NCBI GenBank assembly: GCA_003166865.1
Contig: PMUP01000081.1
Location: forward strand, 1 to 64,000
DNA: 64,000 nucleotides
Source of the DNA: Bryobacterales bacterium
Lineage (GTDB): Bacteria > Acidobacteriota > Terriglobia > Bryobacterales > Bryobacteraceae
Direction: 5' to 3'
The number at the start of each line of letters is the position of its first letter. Within the stretch, counting starts at the first letter, position 1. The translations under genes were made by a program, and so were the position numbers. The notes beneath the pieces are model-generated. The model saw only the letters and a program-made list of their open reading frames with translations, searched no databases and was not told the origin of the DNA. Below, one piece after another: positions 8,840-16,983 of the stretch.

Positions 8840-10183
8840 CTATCCGAAAAAGGCCAGCTGCTCGGATCCGAAGTTCGCGAAGTTTGGAAACACGGTCGCG
8901 AGCGCGCTCGCGGGAATCCCGAACCACGCACACAACGACGCGCCGTATTGATCGATGGAAGTGGTTGGAATCCAGCGTCCCCGAGTGTCAGTGTCGTTCG
9001 GTCCCGCCAGCTCAAAGGTCGGGAATTGGCCGAAGATCTGCCCGCCCTTCACCGCGCCGCCGAGCACCAGGTGATGGCTGCCCCAGGCGTGATCGCTGCC
9101 GTCGCTGGTGGTGGGCTGAAAAGTCCGGCTGAAATCGGACTCGGTGAACGTCGTCACGTTCTGCGCCATTCCGAGCTCCTGGGTCGCGTCATAGAAAGCG
9201 GCCAAGGCCTGGCTCAACTGCGGATATAGCTTGTTGTGCGCCTCCAGCTCGCCCGCGTGCGTGTCGAAGCCGCCCAGCGAACAGAAAAAGATCTGGCGGG
9301 ACATTCCAAGATAGGACTGCACCTGAATGATCTGGGCCACCTGCTGCAACTGCGATCCCAAGCTGGTGGTTGGAAATTGCGTTTTCAATGGACTGGTCTT
9401 GGCAAGCGCGGCCTCGAGCGCCGCGGCGTCCGCGATGCTATTGGCCATGTTGTTGTTGGCGGCCTGCGCCAGCGAAACGCCGTTGTCGGTGGTCAGCAAC
9501 GAAGTCAGCGCATTCAAGCGGGCTTGGGAAGCGGACGAACCTGTGAACCCTTTCAGCGTGAGCGACTGCCCGGGCGTGATGGCGACCGGCTGCGTGGACG
9601 CTCCCTGGCCCTCGAGCGAATTCCCCGCGACGGAAAGGAACGCGGGAAAGCTCGACGAATTGATCTTCTGCGATAAAAGATAATCGGCCGCGCGCCCGGC
9701 CCAACCCGTTGGGCTGTTGCCTTGTGCGATGGAGGTCTGCCATTGCAATTGCTGGTCGGAGTGCGAGAACAGATTCAGCGGAATCGGCGCCTGGGCGCCC
9801 TGGTATTGCGATCGCGTGAGCGGCTGCACCAGCGATCCGGTGTTCGCCATCACGGCCAGCTCCTTGCTCGAAAACAGACTGGCGAGTTCGGGCAGCTTTC
9901 CATGAAATGCGTATGGCGCGTTGGAAACGCTGTACACCACGGGCGTGAGTTCGCTGGCCGTGAGCGCCAGGCTGCCGCGAATGGATGTGTACGCTTGAAA
10001 GCTCGCGTCGTCCATCGGAATTACGGTGTTATTCGAATCGTTCCCGCCGAACAGAAACACGCACACCAGCGCGCGATAGTTCGCACCGCTCTGCGCTAGC
10101 GCCGGAAGCAGACCGAAAGGGCGCAGCGCCAGCGTTCCCACCGTAGCCGCGCCTGCCCGAATAAAACCTCGTCGTGAGAGCAT
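8840..10183 (-). CDS. DUF1501 domain protein with twin-arginine signal
   Basis: A 447-residue exported protein. The N-terminus MLSRRGFIRAGAATVGTLAL is a twin-arginine signal, so it is probably exported folded. The mature part has the DUF1501 features CVFLFGGNDSNNTVIP, LGGFDTHAGELEAHNKLYPQ and GSDHAWGSHHLVLGGAVKGG. The family is related to alkaline phosphatase/sulfatase folds and is predicted to bind metal through Asp and His residues, but no activity is established. It lies nine bases after the DUF1800 gene, the standard partner; the two almost always occur together and are probably co-transcribed. Confidence 0.93.
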   Translation of the reverse strand: MLSRRGFIRAGAATVGTLALRPFGLLPALAQSGANYRALVCVFLFGGNDSNNTVIPMDDASFQAYTSIRGSLALTASELTPVVYSVSNAPYAFHGKLPELASLFSSKELAVMANTGSLVQPLTRSQYQGAQAPIPLNLFSHSDQQLQWQTSIAQGNSPTGWAGRAADYLLSQKINSSSFPAFLSVAGNSLEGQGASTQPVAITPGQSLTLKGFTGSSASQARLNALTSLLTTDNGVSLAQAANNNMANSIADAAALEAALAKTSPLKTQFPTTSLGSQLQQVAQIIQVQSYLGMSRQIFFCSLGGFDTHAGELEAHNKLYPQLSQALAAFYDATQELGMAQNVTTFTESDFSRTFQPTTSDGSDHAWGSHHLVLGGAVKGGQIFGQFPTFELAGPNDTDTRGRWIPTTSIDQYGASLCAWFGIPASALATVFPNFANFGSEQLAFFG

Positions 10184-10192
10184 CTCGGCCTC

Positions 10193-11791
10193 CTAATGAA
10201 TGATTTGATACTCACCCGACGTCAGTACGACGTACAGCGCGGCTTGTACCTTGGCCAATGGTGTACCCGCCGCGTTGATAGCGTCCGTCGCGGCCTGTGC
10301 CAGAGCGGCCGACATGGATCCGTGCAAGAAAATCGAGCTGATGTAGCTGAGCAGGGAACTGGTGCTGCCGGCTTGCTGCACGAACGGCGTGAGATTCACC
10401 GTCGTACCTTGGGCGATCTGCCCGTACAAAGCCGCATAGACGATGCCGGCCCGATCCACGGCTGTCTGCGTGGTGTAGATCTGAAACTCCGGACCCAGCA
10501 ATCCGCCTGGAACGCGATACAGCGGAGAAAAATAGCTGAACACACTGGGCGCATTGAACAGATTCTCGTCCATCTCCGACGAGTCGTAATACACCGCGCT
10601 ATTGGACGACAGAGTCGCGTTCAGCCCGCGCAGAATGTTCGGCATGAACAGCACCGGCTCGCGCATGTGGCCGAACGTTGGATTGATTGCCGCGGTTGGA
10701 TCATCGCCCGCGCGCGCCTCGGGATCCGTGAGAATCGCAGTGATTACGGCCTGAAGGTTTCCGGTGACGCCGTTGCCATCGTTCTGAAAAACCGTCGAAA
10801 CGCGCGCAATGTACTGCGGACTTGGGTTGCTCGTGACCAGGTGCTGAATCAGTTGCTGGCTCACAAATGGAGCCATGGTTGGCTGCGCCATCAAGGCGTC
10901 GAGCAGCGATTCGAGATCCTGTTCAGCGGTCTGGCCGGCCGGAATCGTGATGCTGGCGAAGATTGTCTTGGCGGTGGTATCGTGCTCGGATTCCACGGCG
11001 AACATTTGGCCGACGTAATACTCCGGATTGTTGGTGCGCGCCGTGGCGCCAGGCGCGGTTGGGTACGTCCATCCAGTGAACACCTTGGCCATGCTCGTCA
11101 CGACGGTTTGATCGTAAGTCGGGATCGGATTGTTGTTCTGATCCAGAACCGGCGTGCCGTTCGGATTCAGCTCCGTGAGCCCGAGCGTGAAGAGCTGCAT
11201 CGACTCGCGCGCGTAGTTCTCGTTGGCCGATGTGTCTTTCCGCGGGTTGGCCTTGTTGTTATTGGCCATGTTCAGATAGCGTCCCATGGCGGGGCTGAGC
11301 GTCACGGCACGGATCACGTCGCGGTAGTTTCCGAAGGCGTTATTGCGAAAGACTCTCCAGTAGGGAGGGTAGGCATACGCGGCCGGTACTCCGCCGCCGG
11401 CTGAGACCACCCAGATTTGGCTCAGCGCGAACGCGACACGCTGCCGCAGTTGATCCTGCCCGGTGACCGTGTTCTGGAAGAAGGCCGCTTGTACAGGTCG
11501 GATATCGCGGTTCGGCAGTCCCGCCGACGTGAGCATTGGTTGATCGGGTATGTCCGACGTGGACGAAGCGAACTGCGCCGCCAGCCAATTCGAAATCCCC
11601 GTCTGCTGCGACTGGGCGATGGTAGCGGGCGTGGGTCCCCAAGTTGCCTGATCCAGGAAGCGCGCGGCGGCGCTGGCTGACAACCATTGTGTACTGGATG
11701 GCTCGCTGCTGGATTGGCTGTAGCCAGGGAAAGGGACAACCGCAGCCGCGAAGGCTATGAAAAGCAGGCGCGAGCAGTTCCCCGGTCGCAT
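10193..11791 (-). CDS. DUF1800 domain protein
   Basis: A 532-residue exported protein with an N-terminal signal peptide (about residues 1-26). DUF1800 hallmarks are present: AARFLDQATWGPTPATIAQS near the mature start, LRQRVAFALSQIWVVS, ARESMQLFTLGL near the middle, KVFTGWTY, and the later FLPNILRGLN-like segment MPNILRGLNATLSS. DUF1800 proteins are large helical secreted proteins of unknown function, encoded next to DUF1501. It is the first gene of the pair (downstream gene at 8840-10183). Length fits the family. Confidence 0.93.
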   Translation of the reverse strand: MRPGNCSRLLFIAFAAAVVPFPGYSQSSSEPSSTQWLSASAAARFLDQATWGPTPATIAQSQQTGISNWLAAQFASSTSDIPDQPMLTSAGLPNRDIRPVQAAFFQNTVTGQDQLRQRVAFALSQIWVVSAGGGVPAAYAYPPYWRVFRNNAFGNYRDVIRAVTLSPAMGRYLNMANNNKANPRKDTSANENYARESMQLFTLGLTELNPNGTPVLDQNNNPIPTYDQTVVTSMAKVFTGWTYPTAPGATARTNNPEYYVGQMFAVESEHDTTAKTIFASITIPAGQTAEQDLESLLDALMAQPTMAPFVSQQLIQHLVTSNPSPQYIARVSTVFQNDGNGVTGNLQAVITAILTDPEARAGDDPTAAINPTFGHMREPVLFMPNILRGLNATLSSNSAVYYDSSEMDENLFNAPSVFSYFSPLYRVPGGLLGPEFQIYTTQTAVDRAGIVYAALYGQIAQGTTVNLTPFVQQAGSTSSLLSYISSIFLHGSMSAALAQAATDAINAAGTPLAKVQAALYVVLTSGEYQIIH

Positions 11792-12010
11792 GGTTCCGAT
11801 TCCACCTTTACGAACACAACTGACGGGACCCAGTACCGGAAAGTTTCACTCATTCACCTGATTAACACTGATATAACGTTGTTCCTGAGCACATTCTAAG
11901 TGAAATCGTTTATCCTCGCACCTCGGACGCGCCACTACGCCATTGCCGGCGGCGCTTTGACTTCGGTGGTGGATTGACAAGCAGCCGGGAGATGGCTAAA
12001 CATAGTACGC

Positions 12011-12505
12011 ATGAAAATCCAATTCACATTTGCAGCCCTGTTTGCCGCTTTGCTTGTCTCTGCGCCAGTGCGCGCGCAGGAGCCAGTAGTAGCCGCGTCG
12101 GATCCTGACGCCCTGTTCCACAGCAAGGACAAGAAGCTCGACCGCAACAAACAGGCCGCGTATCACATCGAAAAAGATTTGCTGGAAGCCAATCACTGGG
12201 ACGAGGCCGACAAGTGGCTGACTCCGGAATATCTTCAGCACAATCCCAACGTGAAGTCGGGGCGAGATGGTGTGGTGAAGTTCTTCGGGTCGATAACGAA
12301 ACCTTCGCCGGTGCCGGAGCACCTGACCAAGGTCAAAGTGGCCTTTGTAAACGCCGAAGGCGACTATGTGACGGTAGCCACCGTGCGCGAGTTGAAGGAT
12401 CCCAAGACGCAGGAAAAATATACGACCACTTGGTTCGACACCTGGCGATTCGTCGATGGCAAGGCCGCCGAGCATTGGGACGGCGCGGAGAAGGGCGGGC
12501 GCTAG
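12011..12505 (+). CDS. SnoaL-like (NTF2 fold) exported protein
   Basis: A 164-residue protein with a signal peptide (about residues 1-23, ending VRAQ). The mature part resembles SnoaL-like polyketide-cyclase/NTF2 proteins: WLTPEYLQHNPNVKSGRDGV, VKFFGS, FVNAEGDYVTVATVREL, and the C-terminal TWFDTWRFVDGKAAEHWDGA. The Gln-His-Asn pattern after a conserved Tyr is typical for this family in which many members bind small hydrophobic ligands. TTGACA at 11974-11979 could be a -35 box, but the -10 candidate (TAAACA) is weak. No neighbouring gene indicates its substrate. Confidence 0.82.
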   Translation: MKIQFTFAALFAALLVSAPVRAQEPVVAASDPDALFHSKDKKLDRNKQAAYHIEKDLLEANHWDEADKWLTPEYLQHNPNVKSGRDGVVKFFGSITKPSPVPEHLTKVKVAFVNAEGDYVTVATVRELKDPKTQEKYTTTWFDTWRFVDGKAAEHWDGAEKGGR

Positions 12506-12829
12506 TCAGCTTAGCGGCGAGTCGCTGCTTGAAATACCGGCCACTAGGTGGCGCAAGTGAGGTAGTTTTGTGTTTGGCCGTGTTTTTTTGGGTCCCATTG
12601 AGCTTGCGAAAGTCATCTGCTTTGGTTCGAGCCTAGCAGGCGGATAAGCAGCCGGTAAAGCCGGGCGATGCAAGTTGTTGCTGCTGGGGCGAAAGTAAGT
12701 CGGCGGAAGACGCTACCGCTCGAAACCGAATCGTGCGCTGTCACTTTCGGATGCGCCGCAAACCGGCGTGCGGGGACACTCAACGCTGTCTACACCCCGG
12801 CGGCCATTGTCAGGGGCACTGATCGGCCG
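12506..12829. other. Intergenic region, no gene recognised
   Basis: The only gap longer than 300 bases. It lies between two converging genes. It contains a perfect 5-bp hairpin (GCCAC/GTGGC, 12540-12552) and a T7 run near 12586, but these are too far apart to form a normal terminator. No frame reads like a known protein and no tRNA or riboswitch could be supported. Confidence 0.5.
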
Positions 12830-13744
12830 TTAGCCGCGTGATTCCTGTTTGAGGAACGTTCCTTGCTCGAGTTCGTCGAACGCCTGGCGCAGCTGTTCTT
12901 GTGTGTTCATCACGACGGGGCCGTACCACGCCACCGGCTCTTCCAGCGGCTTTCCGGAGACCAGCAGGAACCGGATGCCTTCTTCGCCGGCCTGCACGGT
13001 GAGTTCGTCTCCCTGGTCGAATAGCACCAGCGAGCGGTTGTCGGCTTCAGCGGGAGGCGCCGTGTCGGCCCATCCCACTGCCTCCGTCGGCACTGCCAGA
13101 GGACCGGACGCGTTGCCGAACTTTCCTCCGCCCGCGAAAACATAGGCGAAGGCGTGGCGCGTGGTCTCGATCGGGAAAACTTTGCGCTTGCCGGGCGGCA
13201 CGGAAACATCCAGGTACATGGGGTCGGCGGCGATGCCGTCCACGGGGCCGCGCTTGCCCCAAAAACTGCCGCATACGATCCGCACTCCGGTGCCGTCGTC
13301 ATCGGTTATCAGGGGAATTTCGGGGGCCTTTATTTCTTGATAGCGGGGCTCCGTCATCTTCAGCGATGCGGGGAGGTTGGCCCACAACTGGAAGCCGTGC
13401 ATGCGTCCGGATTGATCGCCCTTGGGCATCTCCTGGTGAATGATGCCGCGGCCGGCCGTCATCCATTGGACGTCGCCGGCGGCGATGGCTCCGCGGTTGC
13501 CCATGCTGTCGCCGTGCTCGACGGTTCCCGCGAGAACGTAGGTGATGGTCTCGATGCCGCGGTGGGGATGCCAGGGGAAGCCGGCCAGGTAGTCGTCGGG
13601 CACGTCGTTCCGAAAGTCATCAAGGAGCAGGAACGGATCGAAATCGGATGTGTTGCCAAAACCGAACGCGCGGCGGAGATGGACGCCGGCGCCTTCGAGA
13701 GTGGGTTTCGATTTGATGAGCTTCTTGACGGGTCGAATGGACAC
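12830..13744 (-). CDS. Pirin family protein
   Basis: A 304-residue cytoplasmic bicupin of the pirin family. The N-terminal cupin has HLRRAFGFGNTSDFDPFLLL, the metal motif FPWHPHRGIETITYVLAG (two His) and GIIHQEM (His and Glu), which together give the complete iron site found in pirins. The C-terminal cupin has VSVPPGKRKVFPIETTRHAF. Pirins are iron proteins; bacterial members are variously reported as quercetinases or redox sensors, so the exact role is open. It follows the bacilliredoxin gene by nine bases on the same strand, which fits a thiol or oxidative stress context. Confidence 0.93.
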   Translation of the reverse strand: MSIRPVKKLIKSKPTLEGAGVHLRRAFGFGNTSDFDPFLLLDDFRNDVPDDYLAGFPWHPHRGIETITYVLAGTVEHGDSMGNRGAIAAGDVQWMTAGRGIIHQEMPKGDQSGRMHGFQLWANLPASLKMTEPRYQEIKAPEIPLITDDDGTGVRIVCGSFWGKRGPVDGIAADPMYLDVSVPPGKRKVFPIETTRHAFAYVFAGGGKFGNASGPLAVPTEAVGWADTAPPAEADNRSLVLFDQGDELTVQAGEEGIRFLLVSGKPLEEPVAWYGPVVMNTQEQLRQAFDELEQGTFLKQESRG

Positions 13745-13753
13745 GGAGACCTC

Positions 13754-14194
13754 CTAACGTTTTGCGGCGCTGTCTGACGTACAGAAACGATCGAAGGCGG
13801 CGGTAAGAAGCTGCGCTATTTCGAAGGGCTCACGGCGTTCGATCTCGCTGCGATGCAACATGTACACGGGCTTGCCGTCCTGGAACAGCGCCATGGATGG
13901 CGAGGACGGAGGATAGTCGGACAGAATATTCCGCAGGTGGGCGACGGCTGCTTCATCACCGCCGGCGAAAACGGACGCGGCTTTCGCGGGTCTCGCTGGA
14001 TGTTTGAGCGCCATGCCAACGGCCGGGCGCGCGCGGCCCGCGGCACAGCCGCACACGGAATTAACGATCATCAGGACGGAACCGCTGCCGGGTGCCAGCA
14101 GCCGGTCCACGTCGGCGGGAGTGCGAGCCTCCTCGACACCGTGACGGGTGAGGTCGGCGCGCATGGGAGCGATGAGAACTTCGGAATAGGCCAC
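13754..14194 (-). CDS. BrxA/BrxB family bacilliredoxin
   Basis: A 146-residue cytoplasmic protein of the YphP/YqiW family. The N-terminus MAYSEVLIAPMRADLTRHG and the active-site segment MIVNSVCGCAAGRARPAVGM carry the CGC motif of bacilliredoxins. PPSSPSMALFQDGKPVYMLH and RSEIERREPFEIAQLLTAAF complete the thioredoxin-like fold. In Firmicutes these proteins remove bacillithiol from proteins; Acidobacteriota members share the motif, but whether this organism makes bacillithiol cannot be judged from this window. It is the first gene of a pair with pirin (12830-13744). Confidence 0.92.
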   Translation of the reverse strand: MAYSEVLIAPMRADLTRHGVEEARTPADVDRLLAPGSGSVLMIVNSVCGCAAGRARPAVGMALKHPARPAKAASVFAGGDEAAVAHLRNILSDYPPSSPSMALFQDGKPVYMLHRSEIERREPFEIAQLLTAAFDRFCTSDSAAKR

Positions 14195-14262
14195 GAGTTG
14201 ATTTTAGCAGGCGCGTCAAACGTGGGGCCTTGAAGCCCGGGCTTGGCGGTACAATTCATCCT

Positions 14263-15735
14263 ATGACGCGAATGGCATCCATCCTTTGCTTAGCGGCGCT
14301 TTTCGCCGGCTCGTTGCGCCCGCAGCAGCCGGAAACGCGCCTGAATCCGGCGGTGAAGCAGATCGTCGATGCGATCTCGGAAGAACGGATCGCGGCGACG
14401 CTCAAGAAGCTGGAAGGCTTTGGGACGCGCTACATTCTGTCGGCGCAAGACGATCCCGCGCACGGAATCGGCGCAGCCAAGCGCTGGATTCACGATGAGC
14501 TCGCGAGCTATAGCCCGCGCCTGCAGGTGAGTTATCAAGACTTCAGCATCAAGAAGGGCGGGCGCCAGGGCCAGGTGATTCGCGACGTGGAATTGGCGAA
14601 TATCATCGCTGTGCTGCCGGGCACGACGGAGAAGGATCATTATGTTCTGGTGACGGGACATTACGATTCAGTGGCGCTTGAGCGCAAGCCATACACGGGC
14701 GAAGAACAGATCGTTGCCGAAGGAGTCCGGCGAGGCGTCAATGAGAGCGAAGAGCGGCGCTATCTGAAGATTCTTCCACTGGAGCGAGAGCGTGGTCCGC
14801 TGGATTTTGAAGCAACGGCCGCGCAGACTGTCGCACCGGGAGTCACCGACGACGGCAGCGGAACGGCGGCGGTGATGGAGCTGGCCCGGGTGATGAGTGC
14901 GTATCAGTTCGACAAGACCATCGTCTTTGTTGCGTTCGCGGCTGAAGAAGTGGGATTGAGCGGGAGCCAAGTCTACGCGGCGCAGGCCAAGAAAGACGGC
15001 ATGCAGATTGAGGCTGTGCTGAACAACGACATCATCGGCAGCGACGTGTCGGGCAATGGGCGATCGGCGACGAATGTGTTGCGAGTGTTCTCCGCTAGTC
15101 CGGACGATTCGGCGGCGCGTGAACTGGCGCGCTACACCAAGCTGATGGCGGAGCGGTACGTGCCATCCATGCAAGTGCAGATGGTTTTTCGCGGCGATCG
15201 ATTTCTGCGCGGAGGCGACCATCGGCCATTCGTGGAGGCGGGCTTCGCGGCGGTGCGGCTGACCAGCGCAAGCGAGAACTACGACAACCAGCACACCATC
15301 ACGGACACGTTCGCCAATACGTCGGTTCCGTACGCGACGCGCGCGATTCGAATGAACGCCGCGGTGTTGGCCAGCCTGGCGCTGGCGCCGGCTCCTCCGG
15401 TGCTCAACTGGACATGGTCTTCGGGACCGAACAAAGGCGGACACGAGCCGCTACTGACGCGCGGGAAATCCGGGTATGACGCGGTGCTGCATTGGCAGGC
15501 GAATACCGAGCCGGACCTGGCCGGTTATGCGGTGCTGGTGCGGTCGACGACGTCGCCAGTTTGGGAGCGCGAGATCTGGGTGGGCAACGTGACGAGTTAC
15601 ACAATGCCGGACGTTTCGATTGACGACGTGGTGATCGGCGTGAAGGCGGTGGACCGGGATGGGAATCAGAGCGTGGTGTCATGCTACACGGAACCGGTAC
15701 TGCCCGGGTCGCTGACGCCGGCCGAGAAAAAATAG
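14263..15735 (+). CDS. M28 family zinc aminopeptidase, exported
   Basis: A 490-residue exported peptidase. The ATG at 14263 gives a signal peptide (MTRMASILCLAALFAGSLRP); an earlier in-frame TTG at 14230 does not. The M28 zinc site is visible: GHYDSV near residue 133, DDGSGTAAVMELARV near 196, the catalytic EE in FAAEEVGLSGS near 228, NNDIIGSD, and the late histidine probably in QHTITDTFAN. The last about 110 residues resemble a fibronectin-like domain (WQANTEPDLAGYAVLVRST). TACAAT at 14250-14255 may be a -10 box with a very short leader. It converges on the globin gene four bases away. Confidence 0.9.
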   Translation: MTRMASILCLAALFAGSLRPQQPETRLNPAVKQIVDAISEERIAATLKKLEGFGTRYILSAQDDPAHGIGAAKRWIHDELASYSPRLQVSYQDFSIKKGGRQGQVIRDVELANIIAVLPGTTEKDHYVLVTGHYDSVALERKPYTGEEQIVAEGVRRGVNESEERRYLKILPLERERGPLDFEATAAQTVAPGVTDDGSGTAAVMELARVMSAYQFDKTIVFVAFAAEEVGLSGSQVYAAQAKKDGMQIEAVLNNDIIGSDVSGNGRSATNVLRVFSASPDDSAARELARYTKLMAERYVPSMQVQMVFRGDRFLRGGDHRPFVEAGFAAVRLTSASENYDNQHTITDTFANTSVPYATRAIRMNAAVLASLALAPAPPVLNWTWSSGPNKGGHEPLLTRGKSGYDAVLHWQANTEPDLAGYAVLVRSTTSPVWEREIWVGNVTSYTMPDVSIDDVVIGVKAVDRDGNQSVVSCYTEPVLPGSLTPAEKK

Positions 15736-15738
15736 CGG

Positions 15739-16119
15739 TCACGCACCAGGCCGATTCATCAAGAACGTCGTCGTGGATTCGAAGAACGATTGGAGAATGC
15801 GGCGCGGTTCCTCGGGAAGCGCTGCTTGGTCGAGCGCGCGGGTCATCAGTTGCAGCCAGCGATCGCGGGCGGTTTGTCCGATGGCGAATGGCGCATGGCG
15901 AATGCGCAGCCGGGGATGGCCGCGCTGCTCGACGTAGGTCTGAGGGCCGCCGAAGCGGAAGATCAGGAAATCGCGCAATCGATGCTGCGCGGCTTCTAGA
16001 TCGTGCGGGGGATACATTGGCCCGAGGACGTCATCGGAGGGAACCTGGCGGTAAAACGCGCCGGCCAGGCGGTCAAATCCAGCGTGGCCGATGGCCGCAT
16101 AGACGTGTTGCTCTTCCAC
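15739..16119 (-). CDS. Group II (O-type) truncated haemoglobin
   Basis: A 126-residue haem protein from a GTG start that directly follows the TAA of the DUF4126 gene. The trHbO signature is clear: FYRQVPSDDVLGPMYP, FGGPQTYVEQRGHPRLRIRH (with the proximal His), PFAIGQTARDRWLQLM (with the Trp at the G8 position). Such globins bind oxygen or react with NO and peroxide; the physiological role varies. The tight junction with the upstream gene suggests co-transcription. Length is typical. Confidence 0.92.
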   Translation of the reverse strand: MEEQHVYAAIGHAGFDRLAGAFYRQVPSDDVLGPMYPPHDLEAAQHRLRDFLIFRFGGPQTYVEQRGHPRLRIRHAPFAIGQTARDRWLQLMTRALDQAALPEEPRRILQSFFESTTTFLMNRPGA

Positions 16120-16583
16120 TTAGGAAAACCTTGAGACCAACAAGAACGCGCCAGCGATTGCGATCACGTCTTCGAGCAGTGCGATGGGCAGATCCTTGCC
16201 ACCGGTGGCTTTGACCAGGCGGACGCGGAATTCGTAGCCGCCCAGCGTTCCAACAATCGCACCGGCGACGCCCGCCACCAGGCCAACAACCCATGAACCG
16301 CCGGCGCCAAGGGCCGCACCACTGAGGGCGCCTGTAACGATACGCGTGATAAATCCGGGCGGTGCTTTGCGGCTGGGAGTTTTCGGCAGCTTGTCGGCGA
16401 TCAGCTCGCCGATGGCGAGCACACTGATGATATACGGCGTCGCGGTGAAACCGAGGAAAGCGAGCCAAGTATTTTCCAGATGCAGCCAACCCAGGCGAGC
16501 CGCCCAACTAGGGCGGCGGGCGCGGTCAGGGAGCGGAGTCCGGCAATCACGCCAATGAGGAACGCGAAGACGTAGGTAGACAT
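16120..16583 (-). pseudogene. DUF4126 membrane protein gene, frameshifted
   Basis: The start MSTYVFAFLIGVIAGLRSLT followed by APAA is in one frame (ATG at 16583). The rest, SWAARLGWLHLENTWLAFLG through IGELIADKLPKTPSRKAPPG to EDVIAIAGAFLLVSRFS, is in another. Together they make one normal DUF4126 protein of about 154 residues with several membrane helices. The two frames join at about 16509-16512 near a C-rich run, and a one-base deletion would explain it. It may be a real mutation, an assembly error, or rarely a programmed frameshift. The second frame alone lacks the first transmembrane segment. DUF4126 function is unknown. Confidence 0.72.
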
Positions 16584-16654
16584 GAATCTCCTCTTCCGCT
16601 AACAGAAGAACGAAAGCCCGAGCATGCTGACACGGTAACATGAGGTGAATCGCA

Positions 16655-16975
16655 ATGAAGAAAAAACTGCTTTCGGCCAGGGCGCCTCTTCCAAAGTTCC
16701 GTTCGGATAAGGCGGCGGCGGAGTATCTCGAAACTCACTCCGTAGCTGAGGTGTGGGACCAGCTGCCCGCGGGCAAACGGGCTAAGCTTTCCGCGGCTTC
16801 CAAGAAGTTGATTCGGGAGCGCTATGCGCAGGCGAAGTCGCCGGTGTCGATTCGGCTGGTCCCGGAACAGATTGAAGCAGCGAAGAAGATCGCGGCAACA
16901 AAATCGGTCGGCTACCAGACGCAATTGCGGATGTGGATCGCGGAGGGGATTCGGCGCGAAGCTAAACGTCCGTAA
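16655..16975 (+). CDS. CopG/BrnA-like antitoxin-type protein
   Basis: A 106-residue protein with a good ribosome site (GAGG before ATGAAG). The N-terminal part has KFRSDKAAAEYLETHSVAEV and the C-terminal part SPVSIRLVPEQIEAAKKIA followed by GYQTQLRMWIAEGIRRE. That is the ribbon-helix-helix pattern of CopG-family antitoxins of the CopG/BrnA kind. No toxin gene is adjacent: the DUF4126 gene is divergent and the hydrolase at 16984-19197 converges. It is therefore an orphan DNA-binding protein, probably a repressor. Confidence 0.75.
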   Translation: MKKKLLSARAPLPKFRSDKAAAEYLETHSVAEVWDQLPAGKRAKLSAASKKLIRERYAQAKSPVSIRLVPEQIEAAKKIAATKSVGYQTQLRMWIAEGIRREAKRP

Positions 16976-16983
16976 CGCGGCAT

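Noticed and set aside
12600-12650. A tRNA T-arm-like GGTTCGAGCC in the 12506-12829 gap
   Set aside because: The flanking bases do not pair as a T-stem, and no acceptor or anticodon arm could be found around it.
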